Source of the DNA: Oleidesulfovibrio sp047973035
GTDB taxonomy: Bacteria > Desulfobacterota > Desulfovibrionia > Desulfovibrionales > Desulfovibrionaceae
Direction: 5' to 3'
NCBI RefSeq assembly: GCF_047973035.1
Contig: NZ_JBKEBF010000011.1
Coordinates: 41,068-105,067 of the forward strand
Length of the DNA stretch: 64,000 nucleotides
The position numbers and the translations under genes were made by a program. Shown piece after piece: positions 1 through 8,417 of the stretch (positions within the stretch are counted from its first letter, which is position 1; each line of letters begins with the position of its first letter). Under the pieces are notes generated by a model. That model saw only the letters and a program-made list of their open reading frames with translations. It did not search any database and had not been told where the DNA came from.

Positions 1-1
1 T

Positions 2-334
2 CATGCGTTCCGTTACAACAACGAAGATTATGTGATGGGGCTTTTAATCAATCCGGCAGGCCAGAACATAGCTCAAGAGTTCTATGCGCATTATGCAAAG
101 CAGATAGAGTGCTTTGTTGATACAGGCAAAAGAACAGTGGCGACGGCAACGCAGTATTTTGAGCAATTACGAATTACTGTCGATGACATCATTCAACTTT
201 TTCAACAGAATAAAGACAAAGTTGCTGGTCTTATCAAAATGCAGCAAGCAACACGCAGATATTTTCAGAATGAGCTACATCACCATGCAGACTGGAAGTG
301 TTTTGACAGGCTTTGTCAAAAAATGGATGAATAA
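2..334 (+). CDS. C-terminal end of an unidentified protein (cut by the window edge)
   Basis: An open frame is already running at base 2 and ends at the TAA at 332-334, giving about 110 residues. A GTG/ATG pair at 32-37 could serve as a start, but no ribosome binding site precedes it and the frame is open upstream, so this is more likely the end of a longer gene. The peptide is mostly helical and polar, with no motif I recognise. It lies next to a truncated transposase, so it may belong to an accessory or decayed region. Function unknown. Confidence 0.45.
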   Translation, partial: HAFRYNNEDYVMGLLINPAGQNIAQEFYAHYAKQIECFVDTGKRTVATATQYFEQLRITVDDIIQLFQQNKDKVAGLIKMQQATRRYFQNELHHHADWKCFDRLCQKMDE

Positions 335-592
335 CGCGTCGCACCCAGGGATCAGGGTACAAACAAAACGCAATGCTGCTGATAGAAAACACCTGCAGCC
401 TGATGACCGAATCAGTTGATAATCGGGCTGGATTCTTACCATGAACAGAATGCTGCTAGGCGACGAAGATGTACCCCATTACAATACTAGCTATCAGGGC
501 CGGAAACTCAGGAGTGCATTCCCCTGAGCTAGATAGTGTCGTCAAATTTAAAAAATTGTGTTAGCTTCCTCCAAACAGAGCATGGAGGGACA
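335..592. other. Non-coding gap before the transposase fragment
   Basis: No convincing gene is seen. The stretch around 507-530 contains a short inverted repeat (CTCAGG ... CCTGAG), just before the sequence that leads into the transposase gene. This could mark the outer end of the insertion sequence, but no target duplication could be identified. Confidence 0.3.
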
Positions 593-889
593 ATGCAGGC
601 ACACAGACGACACGACATTAGCGACAGGGTGTGGGACACCTTAAAGCCGCATCTTCCCGGGCGCAAAGGCTCAGTCGGTCGCCCCGCAGCAGACAACAGG
701 TTATTCATCAACGCGGTTTTTTGGATACTCCGCACAGGCGCACCTTGGCGCGACCTCCCCCCTGATTATGGGCACTGGAAAAACACGCAACGCAGATTCT
801 GCCGATGGCGAGACCGCGGAGTGTGGGAAGGGCTGCTGGAGGAGTTAATGGGGGAACCCGACTTTGAATGGCTAATGATCGACATCTAA
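593..889 (+). pseudogene. IS5-family transposase, N-terminal fragment (truncated)
   Basis: The start is ATG 593, preceded by GGAGGG at 584-589. The 98-residue product matches the N-terminal helix-turn-helix domain of IS5-type transposases (DUF4096 type): residues 9-20 resemble the usual 'sDrvWd.l.PhLPgrkg' opening, then RLFINAVFWILRTGAPWRDLP, then a region with NTQRRFCRWRDRGVWE. The reading stops at WLMIDI, exactly where the family normally continues into the first catalytic Asp block of the DDE domain. The rest of the DDE domain is not found downstream in any frame. This is a dead remnant, or the first half of a two-frame element whose second half has been lost. Confidence 0.75.
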
Positions 890-1240
890 AGTAAATGTAA
901 AAAAACCGCCTGCAACGGCACTCTTGCAAAAAAATAACCAGAAAAGGCGAGCCAGAGGTTGGAATAACCAGAGAAAGTAACAGAATCCAAATTGCCCTTC
1001 CATCAGACGGAGTTCACCTATGTAGTCTTTCAATTTCAAGACAAGTTACTAAACTCAGTGATACAAAGAAGTTGGATATCCTTGCCTATTCGCTCCATCA
1101 TCATTTGCAATACCACCGCACACGCTCTAAAATAGTCTCTCCGCGATAGCACTTGCACTTGAACTCATACATTGTGCAGCTTTTTTTGGTTAAAAAAAAT
1201 GATTTCATAGCGTTTCCGCAATATGTGCAACAGTGTCAGC
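890..1240. other. Intergenic stretch, no gene seen
   Basis: About 350 bases without a supported reading frame between the transposase fragment and the broken Sel1 gene. It is AT-richer than the surrounding sequence and contains several A-runs (for example near 898-906 and 1190-1200). It is probably decayed sequence left by past insertions. Confidence 0.35.
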
Positions 1241-1687
1241 CTACTTCACTGGCTTCCAGACAGAGGTCTGCCGTTGCGCTTCAGCTATCTGGGCGGGGGT
1301 CATAAGGCGGACAATCTTGTCGCGGGTTTCTTTTGCTGGCTCAACCCCTTCTGCCTCTGCAAGATTGACCCACATGTAAGCCTTGACGTAATCCTGCGGT
1401 ACTCCTTTACCGGTATAGTAACAAAATCCAAGGTTGAACTGCGCTTTCGCATAGTTTTGCTCCGTCGCCTTTCGATACTACCTCACGGCTTCAGTGTCGC
1501 TCTGTGGCACACCTAGACCGGAGGCGTAACGAAGCCCAATGGATAGTTGCTCCCAGCCGTGGTTCTGCACCGCCTTTAGTCTATGTTGTGGCAGTTCATT
1601 AGTGCCATTGACAGCGCTTGGCGAACACGCGGCACACAAGAACAGCTCCAAGCACAACATCAACGCGAATATCTTGTATTGCGGCAT
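1241..1687 (-). pseudogene. Sel1-repeat lipoprotein, interrupted by an in-frame TAG
   Basis: Reading the minus strand from ATG at 1687 gives a signal peptide (hydrophobic LMLCLELFLCAAC, a plausible but imperfect lipobox) followed by Sel1-like repeats: a first unit with LSIGLRYASGLGVPQSDTEAVR, then TAG at 1480-1478, then in the same frame YRKATEQNYAKAQFNLGF, YYTGKGVPQDYVKAYMW and a conserved tail ending at TAG 1243-1241. The stop sits exactly where Sel1 repeats carry Trp (AVRWYRKA), so a single TGG to TAG change explains it. Read through, the protein would have 148 codons. Sel1 proteins usually act as secreted or periplasmic protein-interaction modules. Either a pseudogene or, less likely, a recoded codon or sequencing error. 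Confidence 0.8.
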
Positions 1688-1957
1688 CTATATGCTCCAT
1701 AAGCACTTTCGTTACTTTTTATATCTTGGGCACCCTACAAAACGCCGTACAGATTGGTCAAACAGTTCCCGCTGCATTTTCTATATAGCATACTCTCACC
1801 TTGACAACTAAAGTTATCCCCGCAGCACCTGCTCTTCACAACGTGAAGATGTTTTCTTAAGGCCCACAAATGAATCAGTAAGTGAGTCAATGCGGAAGGA
1901 GACATCTTTGCTGCAAATTAACCTGCTATAAAGTCGCATCGAGTTCAGGTCCTTGCT
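1688..1957. other. Intergenic stretch, no gene seen
   Basis: No supported gene lies between the start of the broken Sel1 gene and the terminator of the FAH-family gene. The upstream signals of the Sel1 gene should lie here, but no clear promoter was identified. Confidence 0.3.
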
Positions 1958-1990
1958 AAAAAAAAGCCGCCTGCAACACGTGCACGCGGC
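1958..1990 (-). terminator. Rho-independent terminator of the FAH-family gene
   Basis: On the minus strand a GCCGC ... GCGGC stem (1986-1990 with 1966-1970), extended by TGCA/TGCA pairing, is followed by eight U residues (A-run 1958-1965). It starts 26 bases after the stop codon of the gene ending at 2016 and probably ends the minus-strand transcript. Confidence 0.75.
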
Positions 1991-2015
1991 CAAAAGAAGT
2001 CTCAACCATCACTTC

Positions 2016-2810
2016 CTACTGAACCGGAATCTCTCCGGCACCTTCTTCCGGTACATCATCGCCGGATTCACGAAGGGCAGGGTTTATCAGCAAGCCCACG
2101 CCTTCAATCTCGACCCGCACGTCATCCCCGTCCTGTATCGGGCTGACGCCTTTAGGGGTTCCAGTCAGAACAAGATCACCCGGCAATAGCGTCATAACCT
2201 GAGAAATCGCAGCTACGACCTCATGCGGTGAAAAAATCATATCCGCCGTATGGCCTTCCTGCCGCACCTCGCCATTCACAACAGCCCGGATGACAAGATC
2301 AGAGGGATCAGCCACTTCGGTTTCAATCCACGGCCCCACAGGAGCAAAGGTATCAAACCCCTTGCAACGGCCGAAGAGCCCGTCCCGCTGTTGTAGATCG
2401 CGGGCGGTTACATCGTTGGCGCAGGTATAGCCGAAAATATGCGTAGGGACATCTTCAGGAGTAATATTTCTGGCAGCACGCCCGATAACGATGCCCAGCT
2501 CAGCCTCATGGTCAACGCGCTGCGAGGCTACCGGCAACACGATAGCCTGCCCGCTGCCGATGACGGAGCTTGGTGGCTTTAAAAAGAATACAGGCTCAGA
2601 CGGAATCTCAAAGCCGATCTCTTCCGCATGATCTTTAAAATTCATTCCCATGCAGACTATTTTTGATGGTGTGACCACGGGCAGCACAGTAATTTCTTCA
2701 AGTGAGATCGGTTGCTCAAGCCCCAGCTGCGGATTAAGGCAATACACATGGTTGCCATCCAGACGGGCATAAAAAGAATGACCGTTAAATCTCACCCTTA
2801 GAACACGCAT
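2016..2810 (-). CDS. Fumarylacetoacetate hydrolase (FAH) family protein
   Basis: The 264-residue protein has the FAH fold signature: KIVCMGMNFKDHAEE near residue 50, FFLKPPSSVIG near 75, the metal-binding acidic pair in DHEAELGIVIG near 105, and the C-terminal LLPGDLVLTGTPKGVSPI. Family members are cytosolic, Mg/Mn-dependent enzymes that cleave or decarboxylate 2-oxo acids (acylpyruvases, oxaloacetate decarboxylase, hydroxyheptadienedioate isomerase), so the substrate cannot be fixed. The start at 2810 is supported by AAGGAG eight bases upstream. It is the last gene of a minus-strand series, 92 bases after RNase J, and is followed by a terminator. Confidence 0.85.
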   Translation of the reverse strand: MRVLRVRFNGHSFYARLDGNHVYCLNPQLGLEQPISLEEITVLPVVTPSKIVCMGMNFKDHAEEIGFEIPSEPVFFLKPPSSVIGSGQAIVLPVASQRVDHEAELGIVIGRAARNITPEDVPTHIFGYTCANDVTARDLQQRDGLFGRCKGFDTFAPVGPWIETEVADPSDLVIRAVVNGEVRQEGHTADMIFSPHEVVAAISQVMTLLPGDLVLTGTPKGVSPIQDGDDVRVEIEGVGLLINPALRESGDDVPEEGAGEIPVQ

Positions 2811-2902
2811 ACAACTGACTCCTTCACAGGTCGCAACAGGACGAACGCAAGAGGCGTGACGACAGACCTATGCTTTGCCGCCATAGCGGTTCCGGCATCC
2901 GC

Positions 2903-4567
2903 TTAAACAAGAGTTACCATCGGTACCACTACCGGATCGCGTTCCAGAACCTTACGGAAAAACCGCCGCAACGTACTACGAATTTTATCCTGCAGGTGGG
3001 TAACGTCGCCCGGAGGAATGTTTTCGCACAAATCAAGAATGATGCATTTGGCATCTTCCAGTACATGATTAAAATGTTGTTCGAAAACAAAGCCTTTGGA
3101 AACGATATCCGGTCCGACAAGAATTTCCCATGTATTTTCGTCTACCACCATCACTACCACGACCATGCCCTCGCCGCCAAGGATATGGCGTTCACGCAGA
3201 ACAGATTGTCCCACGTCGCCCACACCTTTGCCGTCCACGAGTACACTTTCCACATTGACATGCTCTTCCAGCTGAATACTGCCGGGGCGCAGCGTCAACG
3301 GATCGCCATCCTCAAGAATTAAAGCATTCTCTTTAGCCACACCGCATTCCACAGCCAGACGACAGTGCTTGACCAGATGCCTGTATTCGCCGTGAACCGG
3401 TACAAAATACTTGGGCCGCACGGTTTGCAGCATCACGCGCAGCTCTTCGCGGTGAGCATGTCCGGATGCATGGATAGCCTGAACTTTATCGTAGTAAACC
3501 TCTGCGCCAAGGCGGTACAAATTATTGATAAGGCGGGTGATGGCGCGGGTATTTCCGGGGATAAACCGTGAAGACATGATAACAGTATCGCCCGGATGAA
3601 TATCAAGCAGCTTGTGCTCGCCGGATGCAATGCGTGAAAGCGCCGAGAACGGCTCTCCCTGCGAGCCGGTAACCAGCAGCACCACTTTTTCATCCGGCAG
3701 CCCGCCGATATCAGTAGCCTCTACATACGTACCGCCGATAATCCTGAGGTACCCGAGATCACGTGCCAGCTCGACATTATGTACAAGGCTGCGTCCGGAC
3801 ACCGCCACCTTACGGCCATAGCGGGCGGCAATGTCAAACACCTGCTGGATGCGCTGTATGTGGCTGGAGAACAACGTAATGACTACGCGCCCCTTTGCCT
3901 GAGAAAAAATGCGGGTAAACGTGGTCTGAATTTCCCGCTCAGTAACGGAAAAACCTTCACGTTCAATATTGGTGGAGTCCGAGAGCAACAGATCAACGCC
4001 GTCTTCCTGTGCAAACGTCTTGAACGCTTCAAGGTCGGTAAAATGACCGTCCAGCGGGTCAGGGTCGATCTTGAAATCACCGGTATGCACAACACGACCG
4101 GCTGATGTTTCCACTCCCAGTCCGTACCCTTCGATGATGGAATGGCAGACGGGGAAAAAGTTGAATGTCATATCGCCGATGGTGCAGGGAGCTTCCGGCG
4201 ACACTGTAATCAGCTCGACCCTGTCCAGCAGGTTATGCTCGCGCAACTTTGATTCCACAAGCGCCAGCGTGAAGCGGGAGCCGTAGATGGGCACCTGAAG
4301 GTATGGCAAAAGCCATGGCAGAGCACCTATATGGTCTTCATGCCCGTGGGTAAGCACAATCCCCAGCATCCGTTCTTTCTGGGCAAGAATATATTCCAGT
4401 CTGGGAATAACAACGTCTACACCCAGATGGTAGTCATCGGGAAACATAAGTCCGCAGTCAACCAGAACACTACCTGCCGGAGTACTCCAGACGGTGCAGT
4501 TAAGCCCTATCTCGCCACAGCCGCCCAGCGGCGTCAAAGTCAGATATGGTTCTACATTTTCGGACAT
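2903..4567 (-). CDS. rnj: Ribonuclease J
   Basis: A metallo-beta-lactamase/beta-CASP ribonuclease of 554 residues, the normal length for RNase J. The Zn-binding motif THGHEDHIGALP lies near residue 75, followed by further metal ligands in CHSI and HTGDFK, the beta-CASP block with SSHIQRIQQ, and HASGHAHREEL plus VPVHGEYRHL in the C-terminal half. RNase J does 5'-to-3' exonucleolytic and endonucleolytic RNA turnover. The start overlaps the end of plsC by 16 bases, with AGGAG inside the plsC tail, so translation is probably coupled. Confidence 0.95.
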   Translation of the reverse strand: MSENVEPYLTLTPLGGCGEIGLNCTVWSTPAGSVLVDCGLMFPDDYHLGVDVVIPRLEYILAQKERMLGIVLTHGHEDHIGALPWLLPYLQVPIYGSRFTLALVESKLREHNLLDRVELITVSPEAPCTIGDMTFNFFPVCHSIIEGYGLGVETSAGRVVHTGDFKIDPDPLDGHFTDLEAFKTFAQEDGVDLLLSDSTNIEREGFSVTEREIQTTFTRIFSQAKGRVVITLFSSHIQRIQQVFDIAARYGRKVAVSGRSLVHNVELARDLGYLRIIGGTYVEATDIGGLPDEKVVLLVTGSQGEPFSALSRIASGEHKLLDIHPGDTVIMSSRFIPGNTRAITRLINNLYRLGAEVYYDKVQAIHASGHAHREELRVMLQTVRPKYFVPVHGEYRHLVKHCRLAVECGVAKENALILEDGDPLTLRPGSIQLEEHVNVESVLVDGKGVGDVGQSVLRERHILGGEGMVVVVMVVDENTWEILVGPDIVSKGFVFEQHFNHVLEDAKCIILDLCENIPPGDVTHLQDKIRSTLRRFFRKVLERDPVVVPMVTLV

Positions 4568-5346
4568 GAACGCATCTCCTGATAGGTGCTTTCCATCGTG
4601 TCACGCAGAGCATTACTGAATGCGTTTTTATCACGTTCGCCATAGGCAGAAAGGTCAAACGGAGGCAGGGCGCGCAAGTATACGTCGCGGCGTGTGCCAA
4701 GAATAAGCTTGCCGGAAGGCAGCAGGTCGGCAGTACCTTCAAGCACCAAAGGAACAACAGGCAACCCCGCACGTAAAGCTATAAGCGCACCACCGGCGCG
4801 AAATTTTCCAAGAGTACGAGGATCCTTATTCCGGGTTCCTTCCGGAAAAACAATCACGGAGCGGCCTTTTCCGGCTACCGAAACAGCAGCGTCCATGCTG
4901 CGGACAGCTTTGCGCGGATTATCACGATCTACACCGATATGCCCTCCGGCGCGAAGGCATGCACCAAAAAAGGGAATGTCCAGCAGGCTCTGCTTAGCCA
5001 TAAATACAGGATGCCATGCTTCGGCAGCCTGCATGACCAGCGGTATGTCAAAATTGCTTTGATGATTTGCCACAAAAACCAGAGGCGTTCCTTTCAGTTC
5101 GTCAGGAATAGCGCTCAGGTCGGCATGCAGCCGGATACCTGCAAGACGCAGAACCATGCTCAGCCACCAGACGGATGCCCTTCGCACCCCTTCACCACCG
5201 GGGTCAAGCCTGTTGCGCAGCAGCAATACGGGAATCGTACCAAGTGTAACAAAATAAAAAGAAGTATAAAACCAGATAGTTCTCAATAATTGCATTAATA
5301 AAAAATCCAGATAGCGGAAGACAGAAATAAAAGCAGCATGAGCCAT
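4552..5346 (-). CDS. plsC: 1-acyl-sn-glycerol-3-phosphate acyltransferase
   Basis: A membrane-bound acyltransferase of the PlsC/LPLAT family (264 residues). The catalytic NHQSNFD (HX4D) lies near residue 93 and FPEGTRN near 167. An N-terminal hydrophobic segment (IWFYTSFYFVTLGTIPVLLL) would anchor it in the inner membrane, where it makes phosphatidic acid from lysophosphatidate. The first ATG at 5346 gives a longer N-terminus than usual; ATG at 5295 (MQLLRTIWFY) fits the family better, but neither has a strong ribosome binding site. It precedes and overlaps the RNase J gene. Confidence 0.9.
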   Translation of the reverse strand: MAHAAFISVFRYLDFLLMQLLRTIWFYTSFYFVTLGTIPVLLLRNRLDPGGEGVRRASVWWLSMVLRLAGIRLHADLSAIPDELKGTPLVFVANHQSNFDIPLVMQAAEAWHPVFMAKQSLLDIPFFGACLRAGGHIGVDRDNPRKAVRSMDAAVSVAGKGRSVIVFPEGTRNKDPRTLGKFRAGGALIALRAGLPVVPLVLEGTADLLPSGKLILGTRRDVYLRALPPFDLSAYGERDKNAFSNALRDTMESTYQEMRSCPKM

Positions 5347-5481
5347 AATAAGGGTGCGGTCCCCGCAGACCGCAGCCGCTATATGCGGCTGATACCGTTC
5401 CCCCCGCTATCAACCGCGTCAGCACGCTATCGTAAATACTGGCGACAAACAAGAGACGAACAGAGGCCTTTTCGTGCAGGC

Positions 5482-7272
5482 TTAACCAAGCAGAGAACCA
5501 GCGCTGCCATAATGACCCGGGCGGGCAGATTCATGGGCGAGACAATGTAAAGCGATACGGTACAAGAGCAATTCTGCCATACGCTCATCGACAGGCGACT
5601 GTATACCCCGCCTGCGCAGTTCAGCTACACTTTCACGGCAGACGTCATCCGGCAACATATCTACCAGTTCCACTGCACGAGCTAAAAACCGGCTGCGCTG
5701 CCAGTCAAAGTTAATACCCGCCGAGCGCGCCACACGCCACGGCAACACGCACTTCAGCCAGTTCCAGACATGCTGTGTATCGAAGGTGCCAAGGTTGGAA
5801 AGTTTGCCACCGGACAGATAGGGGTTTTTATTCATCTCAGGGTAATGCCGTTCGATCAGAGTGTTATACAAGCGCTGATCTCCTTTCAGCAATGCCGAAA
5901 GCCTGAAAGTATGCTCCCAGTATTCACGCGAGCTACCCAATGAAAGACAGATGTTCATATCGGAGTAGGCAGTGTATGGATTGACTCCTGTCCGGTTGCG
6001 CATACGCTCAAGTACATTGAAGCGGCATGAGGCTTCCGCCCCTGTTCCATATTTATCTACGTGAGCAGAAAATGCGGCATATATTCCGTCCATAGCGGCC
6101 GTAAAAAAGGCATCAGAAAAAAGTCGCGCACCTGCGCGCCACATGACTCCATCCTGCGTCATACAACGCCGCCTGAGCAACTCGCCAAAGTCAAAGGAAA
6201 CGGCTCCGGCTCCTAGCAGGTTTCCTGCAAACAGCCCTTCCCAGATGCCCTGCCCGCCGACAGGCACCACCCGCCGAACACCACTTATAAAAAGATACAA
6301 GCTGCGCGTTGATACGCCGGAGGCAAGCACGTAGTCGAGATATTCCCGTGTGCTGAAAAAGTCATCGGGCATTCCCCATTCCGTACGGGACAGGCGGTAT
6401 TGTCTGGCAACCCTTCTGGCAATACGTTTATCCGCACCGGCAGCATCTTCAGGCTGTTGCACCAGAATTGCGTGCGGACGCCTGCCCTGCCTTGTCACTG
6501 CAGCCACTAGCAGGCGCGAGTCATACCCGCCGCTGAGCAGCACCTGCGCTTCGGGAAATGACGCAGAAAGCACCTTAGCCTCGGCATCGAGCACACCTGC
6601 CAACAGGTCAGCAGTCTGTGCAACTCCCACGGTGGTGTCAGCTTCTGGCAACGCCCAGTAAGGGGATGAGGACTGACAACCTGATCCGGCTGTCCACCGA
6701 ATAACAGTAGCGGCTTCGACCCGTTCGATTCCCTGAAGCATTGTCTGGTTGCCCACCATATGCCCCATAGCCATCAGTGCGCCGAATCCCGCGGGGTTCA
6801 CCGCCCTGCAGGAAGGCGCAGCCAGAGCCACGGCGCGAATCTCTGAAGCAACGCATAGCGACTCACCTTTCGCGTCTATATATAATGGATACATCCCATG
6901 CGGGTCAGAAGCTACAAGCCATACTCCGGAGCGTCTGTCATGCCAGACTGCGCAGAATACACCATCCAGCGCAGTCAACCAGTTGCGGATGCGCTCTTCA
7001 TCTGCCAGCACGTCATCAGAAGGAGCTTTAAGAGCGGCCACGCCGCTGCCGAGTGTCACCCCGCAGACCACAGCAAAAGAATTGCCCGAAGGATGGCGGA
7101 AGACGTGAACATCCTTGCCTGCCGCGCTGACTCCGGCAGAACCAATGGCACCGTCTTCCAGCACAAGTGACCTGGATTGCCGATGCCCCTGAGCATCCAG
7201 CATTCTTTGCACCATAATCTGGTCATCAATCTGGTCATTAGAGCCACCTGAGGCGAACAAGGCAAATTTCAT
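5482..7272 (-). CDS. Asparagine-synthase-like protein without the glutaminase cysteine
   Basis: A 596-residue protein with an N-terminal Ntn-hydrolase-like half (DGVFCAVWHDRRSGVWLVASDPHGMYPLY is the usual 'DG.fa.a..D.....l..Dp.G..pLyy' signature) and a C-terminal ATP-pyrophosphatase half with the PP-loop LLSGGYDSR near residue 248. The protein starts MKFALF and lacks the Cys2 nucleophile needed to release ammonia from glutamine, so true glutamine-dependent asparagine synthesis is unlikely. Relatives act in amidation, lactam formation or polysaccharide and peptide modification. It stands first in the minus-strand series and is divergent from rpsB. Substrate unknown. Confidence 0.75.
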   Translation of the reverse strand: MKFALFASGGSNDQIDDQIMVQRMLDAQGHRQSRSLVLEDGAIGSAGVSAAGKDVHVFRHPSGNSFAVVCGVTLGSGVAALKAPSDDVLADEERIRNWLTALDGVFCAVWHDRRSGVWLVASDPHGMYPLYIDAKGESLCVASEIRAVALAAPSCRAVNPAGFGALMAMGHMVGNQTMLQGIERVEAATVIRWTAGSGCQSSSPYWALPEADTTVGVAQTADLLAGVLDAEAKVLSASFPEAQVLLSGGYDSRLLVAAVTRQGRRPHAILVQQPEDAAGADKRIARRVARQYRLSRTEWGMPDDFFSTREYLDYVLASGVSTRSLYLFISGVRRVVPVGGQGIWEGLFAGNLLGAGAVSFDFGELLRRRCMTQDGVMWRAGARLFSDAFFTAAMDGIYAAFSAHVDKYGTGAEASCRFNVLERMRNRTGVNPYTAYSDMNICLSLGSSREYWEHTFRLSALLKGDQRLYNTLIERHYPEMNKNPYLSGGKLSNLGTFDTQHVWNWLKCVLPWRVARSAGINFDWQRSRFLARAVELVDMLPDDVCRESVAELRRRGIQSPVDERMAELLLYRIALHCLAHESARPGHYGSAGSLLG

Positions 7273-7620
7273 TGAGCTCTCCGCAATAGGTAAAACAGAA
7301 ATGCAGAAGAAGAACTTCGTAAACAGAATTTCTCAAGCTATCATATCGCAAGCAAGCTTGTAATATTATCAACAACACAGTTTATTTGTAACCCACCATA
7401 AAAACGATGCAAACACAATCTCTTAAAACGTATCGCTGTCGTTGTACAAAAAAGCCTGCCCGATTATGCTTGCCAGAGAACTTGAAAAGGCGTATGAGGC
7501 ACTGTTTTCACAATTAAGCACACTCCGGTAACAGCCCAGGGTGCCCGTTCTTCGTCGGTCAGACGTTCCGGGTCGAGGGTAATGCCCGGTGTGGAAGAAA
7601 CAAAACCCAGGAGAATCCTA
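7273..7620. other. Divergent intergenic region and rpsB leader
   Basis: The region separates the minus-strand asparagine-synthase-like gene from rpsB. The rpsB promoter is described separately. The roughly 140-nt leader after it would be the place for autogenous control by S2, known in other proteobacteria, but I could not assign a known rpsB leader structure by eye. Confidence 0.4.
7442..7470 (+). promoter_or_regulatory. Sigma-70 type promoter of rpsB-tsf
   Basis: TTGTAC (7442-7447) and TATGCT (7465-7470) are separated by exactly 17 bases. Transcription would begin near 7477, leaving a leader of about 140 nt before rpsB. Confidence 0.65.
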
Positions 7621-8394
7621 ATGGCTTACGTAACTATGAAAGGAATGCTGGAAACCGGCGTTCACTTCGGCCACCAGACCCGTCGTTGGAACCCCAAGAT
7701 GGGTACCTACATTTTCGGCGCCCGTAACGGCATCCACATCATCGACCTGCAGCAGACCGTAAAGCTGTTCCGCACCGCGCACGACAAAGTTGTCGACACC
7801 GTGGCCCGCGGCGGCAAGGTGATCTTCATCGGCACCAAGCGTCAGGCTCAGGAAGCTGTGCAGACCGAAGCCGGTCGCGCCGGACAGTACTACGTTACCA
7901 ACCGCTGGATGGGCGGTACTCTGACCAACTTCCAGACCATCCGTAAAAGCATCGATCGTCTGAAAAAGCTCGAAGCTATGTTCGAAGACGGTTCCGTTAA
8001 CCGTTACCAGAAGAAAGAAATCCTTCGCCTGCGTCGCGAAATGGACAAGCTGAATCTGGTTCTCGGCGGTATCAAGGACATGGAAGGCCTGCCCCAGCTT
8101 GCCTTCATCATTGACCCCAACCGCGAAGACATCGCTGTTAAAGAATGCCGTCGCCTTGGCATTCCGATCGTAGCTGTGACCGACACCAACTGCGATCCCG
8201 ACCTGATCGACTACGTCATTCCCGGCAACGACGACGCTATCCGCGCCATCAAGCTGTTCGTAGGCCACATCGCTGATGCATGCCTTGAAGGTGAAGCAAT
8301 GCGCAAGGAAGGCAAGAACGACAACGCTGAAGAGGCCATGCAAAAGGCCGCTGAAGCTGAAGCCGCTCCCGCTGCCGAAGAATCCGCTGAATAA
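7621..8394 (+). CDS. rpsB: 30S ribosomal protein S2
   Basis: Small-subunit ribosomal protein S2 (257 residues). The opening MAYVTMKGMLETGVHFGHQ, WNPKMGTYIFGARNGIHIIDL, and the later GIPIVAVTDTNCDP and VIPGNDDAIRAIKL are all typical. ATG 7621 with AGGAGA at 7609-7614 is the correct start; the frame is open further upstream but that part is not family sequence. The C-terminal 30 residues are Ala/Glu-rich. It is the first gene of the rpsB-tsf pair, 23 bases before tsf. Confidence 0.97.
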   Translation: MAYVTMKGMLETGVHFGHQTRRWNPKMGTYIFGARNGIHIIDLQQTVKLFRTAHDKVVDTVARGGKVIFIGTKRQAQEAVQTEAGRAGQYYVTNRWMGGTLTNFQTIRKSIDRLKKLEAMFEDGSVNRYQKKEILRLRREMDKLNLVLGGIKDMEGLPQLAFIIDPNREDIAVKECRRLGIPIVAVTDTNCDPDLIDYVIPGNDDAIRAIKLFVGHIADACLEGEAMRKEGKNDNAEEAMQKAAEAEAAPAAEESAE

Positions 8395-8417
8395 CGAAGC
8401 CCTCAGGAGTTTTTGAT

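Noticed and set aside
1223..1516. 97-codon plus-strand frame over the broken Sel1 gene
   Set aside because: The minus strand clearly reads Sel1 repeats on both sides of the stop; the plus frame has no such support.
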